Source: CAUZIZ01 sp965218775
GTDB lineage: Bacteria > Acidobacteriota > UBA6911 > RPQK01 > JAJDTT01
Direction: 5' to 3'
DNA: 64,000 nt
NCBI GenBank assembly: GCA_965218775.1
Contig: CBDCLS010000005.1
Location: forward strand, 1,116,001 to 1,180,000
A program made the position numbers and the translations under genes. The notes under the pieces were generated by a model. The model was not told where the DNA came from, searched no databases, and worked only from the letters and a program-made list of their open reading frames with translations. Below, piece by piece: positions 34,040-42,479 of the stretch; within the stretch, counting starts at the first letter, position 1, and each line of letters opens with the position of its first letter.

Positions 34040-34411
34040 CTAATCGCAGACAGCATCGCTCACTGTTCTCGCAACCGGCCCAGCCGGCTGATCTGGTGGG
34101 TCTCCCAGAGGACGGACTCAACCGCTTTCACGCTGCTGGAAACTCTTATCTCGATGATTATTCTGACCCTGGCTGTAGTAGGTCTGCTGCAAGCCCTGAC
34201 GCTTGCATTGCGCGTCTATTCACTCACCGATAAACATCGTCTCGAGACCCTTCGAAGGTGGAATCGGGTAGAGCAGATCCGAATGGGGTCCCCAGTTGAC
34301 GGAGAACCTATAGCGGAACTTCCGAGTGGGCGCCGTCTCTACCGTTTCAAGTTGCTCGATCAGCAGGGCGGACAAGAGGTTCGATGGGAGATCCTTGATG
34401 GGCAGCAGTAG
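34040..34411 (+). pseudogene. pseudopilin (GspI/PilV-like) cut from its start by the IS
   Basis: The frame after the element reads LIADSIAHCSRN, then STA|FTLLETLISMIILTLAVVGL, a class III prepilin signal with Glu at +5, and ends EVRWEILDGQQ. There is no ATG, GTG or TTG between an in-frame TAA inside the element (33999-34001) and the ATG at 34154, which lies within the membrane helix. Removing the element joins this frame to a GTG at 32331, inside the end of the GspH-like gene and preceded by AGGTAGG. That is the likely original start, although its leader would be long (34 aa). The gene is probably not expressed correctly. Confidence 0.75.
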
Positions 34412-34955
34412 CGGTACGACCCTCTTGGAGACATTGGTCGCTGTGGCGCTATCAGGCATCCTTTTTGCATCCTTCTTTACCGTCTTCGGCCAGACCCAGA
34501 CGGTCATCTCCAACCTGAACCTGTTGTTGGAACGGGATCAGAATCTCAGCCTGCTCCCACTGCTGCTCAGCCGCTGGATTCCCTCAGCGGGAAACAACCG
34601 CTGGAACTTCAAGCGAGCTGGTTGGTCCATAGAATCCGGACGTCTCTATTTGAACAGCGATACCGACGGACCTTCCGGCTTTCCCGACGGCAGGCTTCGT
34701 GCTCCCTTTGAGGCGCTGGTCCTCAAGTGCGAAAAAGGGAACCTGAAGCTGAGAAGTGGGCGTGGAGGCTTTCAGCCGGTGCTGAAAAACATCAGAAAGT
34801 GGGAACTCACTTCGGTGAACGGAAAGATCCAAGTGAAGATATCAGCAGAGCTCGATCGTCCCTACCTGAACTGGAAATATGATGACGTGGAGAAGGTTCA
34901 TTTGGACTTCTTTCTCCGCAACTACCGTCCCAACCTCTTCGCAGAGAGCCCCTGA
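34398..34955 (+). CDS. minor pseudopilin, PilW/GspJ-like
   Basis: A 185-aa protein. The ATG at 34398 gives the prepilin leader MGSSSG|TTLLETLVAVALSG, with Glu at +5 and a Thr instead of Phe at +1. A hydrophobic N-terminal helix and a beta-rich globular part follow (NSDTDGPSGFPDGRLRAP, LDFFLRNYRPN). It overlaps the preceding pseudopilin frame by 14 nt and abuts the PilX-like gene with a 1-nt overlap, so the operon is compact apart from the IS. An in-frame start at 34326 is less likely because the leader would be too long. Confidence 0.82.
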   Translation: MGSSSGTTLLETLVAVALSGILFASFFTVFGQTQTVISNLNLLLERDQNLSLLPLLLSRWIPSAGNNRWNFKRAGWSIESGRLYLNSDTDGPSGFPDGRLRAPFEALVLKCEKGNLKLRSGRGGFQPVLKNIRKWELTSVNGKIQVKISAELDRPYLNWKYDDVEKVHLDFFLRNYRPNLFAESP

Positions 34956-36220
34956 TGTTCAAGGCGAACCGCATTCTCGACCCTGGCCAACCCGACGAAG
35001 CGAAGGCGCGCGGCTTCAGCCTCATTCTTGCCCTCCTGACGACAACCCTGATCACCTCGTTGCTTCTGATGCTGCACCTGCAGATCGCAGCCCGCTGGGA
35101 TCTCGTCAACAGTGTAGATGCCCAACTCTACAGCTTCACCCTGGCCGAGAGCGGTATTGAGCGTGCCAGGGCCCTGATCCCTACAGTCGATCTCGATTCG
35201 CTGCTCAAAGGGGCGGATGGAGTTCACTCAGGCGCCGGCATTCAGGAGTGGAGAAATCCCATGCCCCTGGGGAAAGCCCGAACTATCGAGCCGGGCTCCT
35301 GGACACCCGAACAAGACGATGGGATCCCTTTCCAGAGCGAGAACGCAGACTGGCCAGGTGGCTACTCCAGCGCAGGGCGGGGCTATTTCTTCCTGCGTTT
35401 CTCCAACAACCCCGAAGAAGATCCGAACCACGACGAGGACCAGGTCATCTTGCTGCGCAGCTTGGGTATTGCGGCCCTTCCGCTCCCCGACCCCCTGCTC
35501 CCTGACCTCCGCAACAGCATCACCTTGATCGAAGCGCGCTTTCGAAAGGAAACGACCTTTCTGCTCCCGAGTCCCCTTACTCTGTTCGGAGATTCAGGCA
35601 ACTTCGAGTGGAACGGAAGCAATTTCCAGGTCGCAGGGAACACCGGACATGGGATTTCGATCATTGAGACAAAGACATCGGGACTCAATTAAGATTTGCT
35701 GGCCTCACTCGCACCAGCTCAACGGTCACGCATCCGGGGGCAAGGAAGCGACCCTTCCATCAGCGAAACCACTTCTGCGTACTCCAGCAATCCCGTCTAC
35801 CGGCGCCTCTTCGAACCCAGGTTCTGGAGGCATTTCGAGAAGGAGCTTCCCCGATTCAGTGCTGATCCGGCTGGAGGGATCCTTCTGCTCGCGGAGGGTG
35901 GAACGATCACGGACGGGATCGAGGGCGTCGTTGTCGCACGTGGAGATCTCATCTTGGGAAAAGACGCCCTGATTCGAGGCCTTCTGATTCACCTTGGGGG
36001 TGGAGGGCTGGTTTTGCGCGAGAACAGTAGGGTGGAAGGAGGTATCTGGATGTCAAATCTGCTGCCTCAGGAAAATCAATTGGAGGCGCGGCCCCTGAAG
36101 CTCAGTCTTTCTGACGAGGCCGCCATCACCTACAGCCTGGAGGCGATACGAAGCGGTTTGGGACACTTCCCCCCAACCCAGCTCGGCTGGAGATTGTTGT
36201 TTCCAGAAATGGACAATTAG
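34955..36220 (+). pseudogene. PilX/GspK-like pilus assembly protein interrupted by an in-frame TAA
   Basis: Residues 1-245 start with a short leader, ARG|FSLILALLTTTLITSLL (no Glu at +5, as in GspK-type pseudopilins), and the pattern SFTLAESGIERARAL. The reading frame meets TAA at 35690-35692 and then continues open in the same frame to the TAG at 36218-36220 (another 175 codons, ending LLFPEMDN). The downstream part has the repetitive beta pattern GGILLLAEGGTITDGIEGVVVARGDLIL and is clearly coding-like. A single nonsense change, or readthrough, is the simplest explanation. A TTG at 35696 could restart translation, but no ribosome-binding site is evident. Confidence 0.78.
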
Positions 36221-36224
36221 GCTC

Positions 36225-36390
36225 CTAGTGTTCTGTCCTGGAAGTTCGGTGCATAAGTCTGCGAGCCATGGGCGTCGTATGCAAGGCGCGCTGACGCAGG
36301 AATACCTGGGATCTTTCGAGGAAGCGCAACACAGCAGACGGCGGTCAGGGCCGCAGAATTATGTGGCGAATTTCGAGGACAGAACACTAG
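36225..36390. mobile_element. MITE bounded by CTAG, 166 bp (first of a tandem pair)
   Basis: The ends are CTAGTGTTCTGTCCTGGAAG (36225 on) and, read in reverse from 36390, CTAGTGTTCTGTCCTCGAAA. They match at about 22 of 24 positions. CTAG borders both sides, consistent with a 4-bp target duplication. It has no ORF of note. It begins 5 nt after the PilX-like stop and shares its right-hand CTAG with the next element. Confidence 0.85.
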
Positions 36391-36557
36391 TGCAGCTCGC
36401 CATAAGTTCTGAGCCAGGGGACAGTAGTCAATCGTTGTCGCTGGCTAGGCGTCGCGAGCGAGTCATATCGGGCTATGTGTCGAGTCGAGCGCAACAACGC
36501 CAGCGGCGACGAGGGGCTGCTGAACCCTGGTTCAAAACTTGTGGCGCGCTGCACTAG
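36387..36557. mobile_element. MITE bounded by CTAG, 171 bp (second of a tandem pair), at the ubiE stop codon
   Basis: The ends are CTAGTGCAGCTCGCCATAAG and, in reverse from 36557, CTAGTGCAGCGCGCCACAAG, followed by similar TT(C/T)TGA. The left CTAG is the right CTAG of the previous MITE. The right CTAG contains the TAG stop codon of ubiE on the minus strand (36554-36556). It has a different sequence from its neighbour apart from CTAGTG, so this is a chain insertion of two families. Confidence 0.85.
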
Positions 36558-37261
36558 CCCTTCTTCTGCGCCAGATGCAAAGCAGCAACGCCTCCTGAGA
36601 TCAGTCTGTGGCGGATCGCGGAGAAGCCCACCTCCTGCAGCAGCCGCTCCAGCGCCTTTGGCTCAAGAAACTCCCTGACCGACCGTGAAAGGTAGGAATA
36701 CGGCTGCCCGTCACCCGAAATCCACCCTCCCAGCTTGGGCAGTAGATGAAAGAAATAGAACAAATACACCTCTCTAAAGACCGGAATCCGAGGCAGGGAG
36801 AACTCCAGGACTGCGAGAGTACCTCCCCGACGGAGGACACGAAGAATCTCACGCAATCCTTGATCATAGTCCTCCAGGTTCCTTAGGCCGAATGCAATCG
36901 TCACGGCATCGAAGGACCCGGACAGGAACGGAAGCCTGAGTGCGTCCCCCTCCACGAAGCGAAGACGTTCCTCCGACTGCTTGGCACGACGACTCTTCTC
37001 GAGTCCCAGCACCAGCATCGGATGACTGAAGTCACAGCTCACAACCGTTCCCAGCGGGGCGAGCTGAAGGGTTAGATCTCCGGTGCCGGCACAGAGGTCC
37101 AGAATCATCGGATCTGCTGGCAGAAGAGGTGCCAGGCTGCGACAGGTGAGCCGGCGCCAGTACCGATCAATCGACAATGAGAGCAGGTGATTGGCGCGGT
37201 CATAGCGGGGGGCAATCGCGCCGAACATCCGCCGAATCTTCCTGGACTCCTTCTGCTCCAT
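36554..37261 (-). CDS. ubiE: Demethylmenaquinone methyltransferase (UbiE/MenG)
   Basis: A 235-aa SAM-dependent methyltransferase that makes the last C-methylation of menaquinone (and of ubiquinone in organisms that have it). Signatures are FGAIAPRYDRANHLLS, the SAM motif ILDLCAGTGDLTLQLA, VTIAFGLRNLEDYDQGL and a C-terminal PYSYLSRSVREF. With mqnC nearby, the quinone is most likely menaquinone. It lies 10 nt after aroB in the same direction. Its TAG stop is part of the CTAG border of a MITE. Confidence 0.95.
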   Translation of the reverse strand: MEQKESRKIRRMFGAIAPRYDRANHLLSLSIDRYWRRLTCRSLAPLLPADPMILDLCAGTGDLTLQLAPLGTVVSCDFSHPMLVLGLEKSRRAKQSEERLRFVEGDALRLPFLSGSFDAVTIAFGLRNLEDYDQGLREILRVLRRGGTLAVLEFSLPRIPVFREVYLFYFFHLLPKLGGWISGDGQPYSYLSRSVREFLEPKALERLLQEVGFSAIRHRLISGGVAALHLAQKKG

Positions 37262-37271
37262 GGGCCGCCAT

Positions 37272-38369
37272 TCAGAGGGCGGGCTTGGACTTGACGCGAT
37301 CCCACGCCTGCCTCAAGTCATCGAGGTGGACATCGTCCCGGATCACGGCCCGACCGATCTCTTCGAGAAGGATGACGACCGTACGATCCCCACGGCGCTT
37401 CTTGTCCAGCTTCATGGCATCGAGCACCTTTTGGGTTGGGACCGTATTGATCGATGGAAGGTCTCCAATTCTGAGGATGGCTTCGACGATTCGGCGGCAG
37501 GAGTCAGCATCCAGCAAGCCTATACGCTGTGACAGGTGACTGGCAGCCATCATCCCGTAGGCTACGGCCTCTCCGTGTGTGACCTCCCGGAACTCGCAGG
37601 CCGCTTCGAGCCCGTGACCGAAGGTATGTCCCAGGTTGAGGATTCGGCGAAGGTCCAACTCCTTCTCGTCCCGAGCGGTGATCTCGGACTTGATCTCGCA
37701 ACAGCGAGCTACGACTTTCTCCAGCGCCTCCGGTACCCGACGCTGAATCTTCTCCAATTCCCGTTCCAGGAAAGCGAAGAATTCCGCATCGTAGATCAGC
37801 CCGTATTTGATAACCTCAAACAAACCAGAGCGGAACTCCCTTTCGGGCAATGTCAGAAGCGTCTCAGGATCGATACACACCAGGGCGGGCTGATAAAACG
37901 CCCCGATCATGTTCTTGCCTGCCCGATGGTTTACGCCGGTCTTGCCCCCCACCGAGCTGTCGACCTGAGCCAGGAGCGTAGTCGGGATCTGCAGATAGGG
38001 GATTCCTCGCATGTAGGTCGCCGCGACGAAGCCAGCGATGTCACCCGTCACGCCGCCACCCAAAGCCAGCACGGCGGATTGTCTATCCGCTCCGTGAGAA
38101 CTCAAATCCATGTAGGCACGCTCCACCGTGTCGAGCGTCTTCGCTCTCTCCCCGTCGGGAAGCAGAATCTCAGTGACATCGAAACCGTGCTCCCTCAGCT
38201 GCTCCAGGAGTCTCTCGCCAAACAGGCTGTAGACAACTGGATTGGAGATCAGAAAAAGGCGGAAACTGAAGGGGAGGCGTTCCAGCTGCTGCGCGAGCTG
38301 TGCCAGAAGTCCAGGCTGAATCAAGATGTTATAGCTGCGTTCCCCAAGATCCACATGAACCGTTTTCAT
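37272..38369 (-). CDS. aroB: 3-Dehydroquinate synthase
   Basis: A 365-aa NAD- and zinc-dependent enzyme converting DAHP to 3-dehydroquinate, the second shikimate step. The start ATG at 38369 gives MKTVHVDLGERSYNILIQPG; a longer frame upstream runs through a heptamer repeat and is not coding-like. Motifs are LGGGVTGDIAGFVAATYMRG, QVDSSVGGKTGVNH and RILNLGHTFGHGLE with metal ligands. It leads a two-gene unit with ubiE. Confidence 0.96.
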   Translation of the reverse strand: MKTVHVDLGERSYNILIQPGLLAQLAQQLERLPFSFRLFLISNPVVYSLFGERLLEQLREHGFDVTEILLPDGERAKTLDTVERAYMDLSSHGADRQSAVLALGGGVTGDIAGFVAATYMRGIPYLQIPTTLLAQVDSSVGGKTGVNHRAGKNMIGAFYQPALVCIDPETLLTLPEREFRSGLFEVIKYGLIYDAEFFAFLERELEKIQRRVPEALEKVVARCCEIKSEITARDEKELDLRRILNLGHTFGHGLEAACEFREVTHGEAVAYGMMAASHLSQRIGLLDADSCRRIVEAILRIGDLPSINTVPTQKVLDAMKLDKKRRGDRTVVILLEEIGRAVIRDDVHLDDLRQAWDRVKSKPAL

Positions 38370-38377
38370 TGAAGCTC

Positions 38378-38398
38378 CAAGATACAAGATACAAGATA
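38378..38398. repeat. heptamer tandem repeat (CAAGATA)3
   Basis: Three exact copies of CAAGATA lie 8 nt upstream of the aroB start, followed by CAAACAAA. Related strings occur at 14966-14981, 40345-40382 and, on the other strand, 40546-40585. They are short slippage-type repeats seen only between genes. The rest of the 38399-38632 stretch is AT-richer than its surroundings and shows no gene. Confidence 0.75.
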
Positions 38399-38632
38399 CA
38401 AACAAACTCCAAACACCCAATGGGATTCGCTTATTACTCGGTGATTGGAACCAATACCAGGGATTTTCATCTGATTTCAGCTCACTTCATCTCAATACGT
38501 ATCAATCCCAGGGGAATCAATACTTAACCTATAACCTAACTTTTGTTTTTATCTCATTTTCTCTCAGTTCGCTCATTTTGGCTGGTGTTGTTAGAAACTG
38601 TCAGAAAACCTGCTGCAATTCTAGGGTGGGAC

Positions 38633-38737
38633 GGGACCAAGCTGAAACTTCATTTGCAGAAGTAGCTTTGGCCTCCAGGCCGAAGTCTTATTCTTCTGAG
38701 CCTTTGACTCGGACGGCGGCCTGGAGGCCACCGCTAC
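38633..38737 (+). repeat. dispersed hairpin repeat R3, copy 2
   Basis: About 105 bp matching 31738-31844. It contains the 12-bp stem GGCCTCCAGGCC/GGCCTGGAGGCC. Relative to copy 1 one base pair is changed on both sides of the stem (T-A to C-G), preserving the hairpin. It lies in the gap between mqnC and aroB, where 38738-38879 shows nothing further. Confidence 0.8.
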
Positions 38738-38879
38738 GCCGGACCCGAAGTTTAAGCAGTGAGCAGTGTCGGAAACAGCAGCCGCTTGGTCTGGACTTCT
38801 GACCGTTCTCGGAGCCTGCTTCAGCGGCCTCCTGAATAGGGTTACCGGCAGGAAAAATGAGAAGTAGCGGATACGCCCT

Positions 38880-39959
38880 TCAGGCAATCTTTCGGAAGAT
38901 TCGGAAGACCGAGTCTCGCTGACCTGCTGAGAAGCCGGCATCTTCTATGGTGCGAATCAACGCTTCTTTGTCAGCTCGGTGACGGGCTCCCGCGGTACTT
39001 ATGACGTTCTCTTCGATCATGATGCTGCCCACATCGTTGGCACCGAAGTAAAGCGCGACCTGGGCAATCTTGAGTCCTTGGGTAAGCCAGGACACCTGAA
39101 TATTCGGGATGTTATCCAGGTAGATCCGGCTCACCGACAGAAGCATCAGGTACTCCACCGACCCCACCTCTCGCTGGATCGAGCTCTGCATGGGGGTTCC
39201 CTCGAGCTGAACATTCCAAGGGATAAACGCTACGAAACCGCCGGTCTGGTCCTGCAGTTCCCGGATGGCATCGAGGTGCTCGATACGTTCTTCCAGCGTC
39301 TCGCCTCCACCTATCATCATGGTCGCCGTGGTAGACAGGCCTTCCTCATGGGCCACCCGCATAACCTCCAACCACTCCTGGGCGCTGCACTTCCCGGGAC
39401 TGATGCTCTTACGCATCCTCTCGACCAGGATCTCAGCGCCACCTCCTGGGATCGAGGCCAATCCTGCCGCCTTCAGCCGCCGGATAGATTCCCGGATACT
39501 GATCCCGCTCAACTTGGCCAGGACCACAATCTCTGGAGGTGAGAAGCAGTGAAGGTGGATCTGATAACGCTCCCGGATCGAACCCAGGAGTTTTTCGTAA
39601 TAATCAATTTTCAGGTCGGGGTGCATACCGCCCTGCATCAGTATTCCGGTACCGCCCAGGTCTATGGTCTCCTCGATCTTCTTGAAAATCGACTCCAGGG
39701 GAAGGACATATCCCTCCTCATCGCCAGGTCGCCGGTAGAAGTTGCAAAAGGTGCACCGGGCAACACACACGTTCGTATAGTTGATATTGCGATCGATCAG
39801 AAAGGAGACGACTCCTTCTGGGTGATACCTTTGGCGCACGAAATCGGCGGCCTGCCCCACCTCTTGCAGCTCCCGGCTGCGGAGCAGCGTCAGCCCTTCT
39901 TCGGGTTCGATGCGCTCTCCCTCGAACACCTTTTCCAGCACTTGATCGATCGCCTTCAT
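38880..39959 (-). CDS. mqnC: Cyclic dehypoxanthinyl futalosine synthase MqnC
   Basis: A 359-aa radical SAM enzyme of the futalosine route to menaquinone. The iron-sulfur motif is RNINYTNVCVARCTFCNFYR (C-x3-C-x2-C near residues 67-74). GGTGILMQGGMHPDL and PGGGAEIL are typical of MqnC/MqnE, and the IDRNINYTN context points to MqnC rather than MqnE. It closes the spiro ring of the intermediate. No other mqn genes are in the window; ubiE and aroB nearby serve the same product. Confidence 0.94.
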   Translation of the reverse strand: MKAIDQVLEKVFEGERIEPEEGLTLLRSRELQEVGQAADFVRQRYHPEGVVSFLIDRNINYTNVCVARCTFCNFYRRPGDEEGYVLPLESIFKKIEETIDLGGTGILMQGGMHPDLKIDYYEKLLGSIRERYQIHLHCFSPPEIVVLAKLSGISIRESIRRLKAAGLASIPGGGAEILVERMRKSISPGKCSAQEWLEVMRVAHEEGLSTTATMMIGGGETLEERIEHLDAIRELQDQTGGFVAFIPWNVQLEGTPMQSSIQREVGSVEYLMLLSVSRIYLDNIPNIQVSWLTQGLKIAQVALYFGANDVGSIMIEENVISTAGARHRADKEALIRTIEDAGFSAGQRDSVFRIFRKIA

Positions 39960-40018
39960 GGCACGATTATTTTATGAGGGGCTGCTGCTGTAAGACAAGG
40001 TCCGGAAGGTGCGGTTGG

Positions 40019-40114
40019 TCAATGGGCGTCTGATCCGGCTTCGGGACTCGGAAGCCGCCTACTCTTGCCAAGCAGCCAGGCCCCCAGAAGACTAATTGCA
40101 ACCGTGGTCAGCAT
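40019..40114 (-). CDS. possible 31-aa single-pass membrane peptide (or gene remnant)
   Basis: A short frame starting ATG with GGAG 4 nt upstream reads MLTTVAISLLGAWLLGKSRR, then a polar tail. It is one membrane helix followed by basic residues. It begins 37 nt from the MITE at 40151-40333 and ends 60 nt ahead of mqnC. It could be a genuine small protein or the C-terminal tail of a gene destroyed by the MITE; upstream of the insertion the same frame soon meets a stop. Low certainty. Confidence 0.25.
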   Translation of the reverse strand: MLTTVAISLLGAWLLGKSRRLPSPEAGSDAH

Positions 40115-40150
40115 CGCTCCGATGGCGACCCAACGACTTTGATCCTGACG

Positions 40151-40333
40151 CTAGCCCGCATTTCTCACACCCGGTCGTCGCGAGAGGCCGAAAGCGCCGT
40201 CCTGGCAAGGCTTGCGACCGAGGCCCCCGCAGTCGTACTCGTGCAGTACGTCGAGGAGGCCGAAGGAGCGTAACGCAGTCAGGGCGGATGATTGCGGCCT
40301 CGTAGCAGACTGGGTGTGAGAAATGCGGGCTAG
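40151..40333. mobile_element. MITE bounded by CTAG, 183 bp, perfect 22-bp ends
   Basis: CTAGCCCGCATTTCTCACAC (plus CC) at the left is exactly mirrored at 40312-40333. CTAG on both sides fits a 4-bp target duplication. The interior has no transposase and a further GC-rich inverted part. The perfect ends suggest a recent insertion. It lies in the 644-nt gap between mqnC and purA; 40386-40545 in that gap shows nothing recognisable. Confidence 0.88.
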
Positions 40334-40344
40334 AGGTTCCAGGA

Positions 40345-40382
40345 GACAAGATACCCCGATCTAAGGTACAAGATACAAACAA
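40345..40382. repeat. heptamer-type repeat (ACAAGATA)
   Basis: Strings GACAAGATAC and TACAAGATACAAACAAA resemble the array upstream of aroB. A reverse-complement version is 165 bp away at 40546-40585, so the two could pair. Confidence 0.5.
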
Positions 40383-40545
40383 ATCTCAAATTTCAAGCAT
40401 CAAACGTTCATAAATGCCTGAAAAAGCGGGCGAAGGCACAGCTAGAGTTTGGGTTTCTACACAGTGCCTACAATGCCGCAAGAGCAGCGATGAGTCCCGG
40501 GTCACCCCGAATTTCTCGCCATTTGGTGCTTGCGACTTGGAATCT

Positions 40546-40585
40546 GTTTGTATCTTATCTTGTTTCTTGCGTCTTGTATCTTGGA
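40546..40585. repeat. heptamer-type repeat, inverted (TATCTTG)
   Basis: GTTTGTATCTTATCTTG and CTTGTATCTTGG are the reverse complement of the unit at 40345-40382 and 38378-38398. It lies 19 nt beyond the purA stop codon. Confidence 0.5.
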
Positions 40586-40603
40586 TTTGGATGATCGATC
40601 GTC

Positions 40604-41908
40604 TCAGGAACCGAGCAGGCGTCTCAGGCGAGCATCTTCTTCCAGGATGATGGTCTCGGAGCGGTTGGGGCCGATGGATATTATGGAGATATCGGTGTCG
40701 ATCAGCTCTGCGACACGGGAGAGGTAATTCCTTGCCTTTTCGGGGAGCTCTTCATACTCTTCAATCCCCGATGTGTCCTGCATCCAACCCGGAAGGGTCT
40801 CATAGGAAGGGACTACTTCGTCCAGCGCTATCCAATCGAAGGGAAAGGACTGCAAGCTCTCACCACGGCGACTGTAGCCTGTACAAACCTTGATCTCGGG
40901 GAGCTCGTCCAACACATCCAGTTTAGTTATCACCAGGGTATCTACCCGGTTGATCAAACAGGCATAGCGTACTACGACGGCATCAAACCAGCCGCATCGG
41001 CGAGGACGTCCAGTGCTAGCTCCGTACTCTGCTCCCTTCTCGCGAACGTCTTCCAGCATCTGCCCGGTCATCTCGGTGGGAAAAGGACCGCCTCCCACGC
41101 GGGTGGTGTAGGCCTTGGCGATTCCAATCACACCGTCGATTGCATTGGGACCTACTCCTGTACCGGTAGAAGCCCCGCCTGCAGTCGCACTGGACGAGGT
41201 GACGAAGGGATAGGTACCGTGATCCACATCCAATAAGGCACCCTGAGCCCCTTCGAAAAGGATGCTCTTCTGCTCTCGGATGGTCTGATTCAGATACTCA
41301 GAGGTGTCGGTAACGAAGCCGCCAATCCGGGCTCCGACCTCCAGGTAGGCGTCGCAGACCGAATCCGGGTCGACCGGCTCAACACCGTAGACACGCGTCA
41401 AAACCTGATTCTTGAATCCGACGTTGTCTCGGACCTTTGCTCTGAAGACATCTGGAGAGAAGAGGTCCCCTACCCGGATGCCGCGGCGTGCCATCTTGTC
41501 CTCGTAACAGGGCCCTATCCCTCTGCTGGTGGTGCCGATTCGCTCCGCACCGAGCCTGGCCTCCTCGGCATCTTCCAATTGCCGGTGGTAGGGCATGATG
41601 AGGTGAGCGCGATTGCTCAAGAAGAGTCTTCCCTCCAGCTCCAACTCCTGCAGAGCCTCGATCTCCTCCACTAGAGCAAAGGGATCGACAACGACACCGT
41701 TGCCTATAACACATTGCTTTTCGGGATGAAGAATCCCTGAGGGAATGAGGTGAAGAACGTACTTCTCACCCTTCAGACTAACCGTGTGTCCGGCGTTGTG
41801 TCCGCCCTGATAGCGAGCGACCACATCGAAGTGGCGGGTGATCAGGTCGACAATCTTGCCTTTACCCTCATCCCCCCACTGTGTTCCTACGATAACTACG
41901 TTCGGCAT
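40604..41908 (-). CDS. purA: Adenylosuccinate synthetase
   Basis: A 434-aa GTP-dependent enzyme making adenylosuccinate from IMP and aspartate, the first committed step to AMP. It has the N-terminal P-loop-like signature VGTQWGDEGKGKIVDLI, GHNAGHTV with the catalytic His, GIGPCYEDKMARRGIRVGDL, and a C-terminal guanine-binding TKLDVLDEL. Length and motifs are standard. It is monocistronic or leads toward the repeat-filled gap downstream. Confidence 0.97.
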   Translation of the reverse strand: MPNVVIVGTQWGDEGKGKIVDLITRHFDVVARYQGGHNAGHTVSLKGEKYVLHLIPSGILHPEKQCVIGNGVVVDPFALVEEIEALQELELEGRLFLSNRAHLIMPYHRQLEDAEEARLGAERIGTTSRGIGPCYEDKMARRGIRVGDLFSPDVFRAKVRDNVGFKNQVLTRVYGVEPVDPDSVCDAYLEVGARIGGFVTDTSEYLNQTIREQKSILFEGAQGALLDVDHGTYPFVTSSSATAGGASTGTGVGPNAIDGVIGIAKAYTTRVGGGPFPTEMTGQMLEDVREKGAEYGASTGRPRRCGWFDAVVVRYACLINRVDTLVITKLDVLDELPEIKVCTGYSRRGESLQSFPFDWIALDEVVPSYETLPGWMQDTSGIEEYEELPEKARNYLSRVAELIDTDISIISIGPNRSETIILEEDARLRRLLGS

Positions 41909-42045
41909 GATTTGAGCAGGCCGAGACCAGGACCATCACACAAGGGCCCGCGTTGCTTCCCCAGATTAGGCAGAGGAAAATGCCGTGCCTCGGACAGAGG
42001 ATCTACTCAGGTTGGCTCAACCGCCAACCTGCAGACGGCTGAGCC

Positions 42046-42390
42046 TTAGACGTCGGCCGGTTGTTGGAGCTGAGCCTCGATCAATCGGGAGATGTTATCC
42101 TTCGAGGTTGAACCCACCACCTGGTCCTTGATCTGACCATCCTTGAACAGAAGCAAGGTTGGAATGCCTCTAATGTTGTACTTGGTCGAAGTGCTCATAT
42201 TGTCGTCGACATTCAGTTTGACCACCTTGGCTCTACCGGCAAAATCTTCGGCCACCTGATCAATGGTCGGGGCAAGCATGCGGCAAGGCGCACACCACTG
42301 AGCCCAGAAGTCAACGAGCACTGGCTGGCTCGAATTCAGTACTTCCTCTTCAAAATTTTGATCGGTTACATCCTGAACCTTATCGCTCAT
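42046..42390 (-). CDS. trxA: Thioredoxin with WCAPC active site
   Basis: A 114-aa thioredoxin: MSDKVQDVTDQNFEEEVL, active site DFWAQWCAPCRMLAP, cis-Pro loop NIRGIPTLLLFKDGQ. The active site has Ala in place of the usual Gly (WCGPC), a change that occurs naturally in some thioredoxins and may shift the redox potential. It reduces protein disulfides in the cytosol. Divergent from rsmA, it has a GGAGG ribosome-binding site. Confidence 0.95.
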   Translation of the reverse strand: MSDKVQDVTDQNFEEEVLNSSQPVLVDFWAQWCAPCRMLAPTIDQVAEDFAGRAKVVKLNVDDNMSTSTKYNIRGIPTLLLFKDGQIKDQVVGSTSKDNISRLIEAQLQQPADV

Positions 42391-42479
42391 TCTAACCTCC
42401 TGATTTTCAATCGCTTTCCTCCTCAGAGCGCAGTCGAAGCGAGGGAAAGCGGGATCGCCATGCTACCATACGCAATGGC

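Noticed and set aside
37536..38372. 278-codon open frame antisense to aroB
   Set aside because: aroB has all active-site motifs on the minus strand; the antisense frame has none.
38378..38398. tandem repeats considered as a CRISPR remnant
   Set aside because: The unit is 7 bp without spacers; no cas genes or longer repeat-spacer pattern anywhere in the window.
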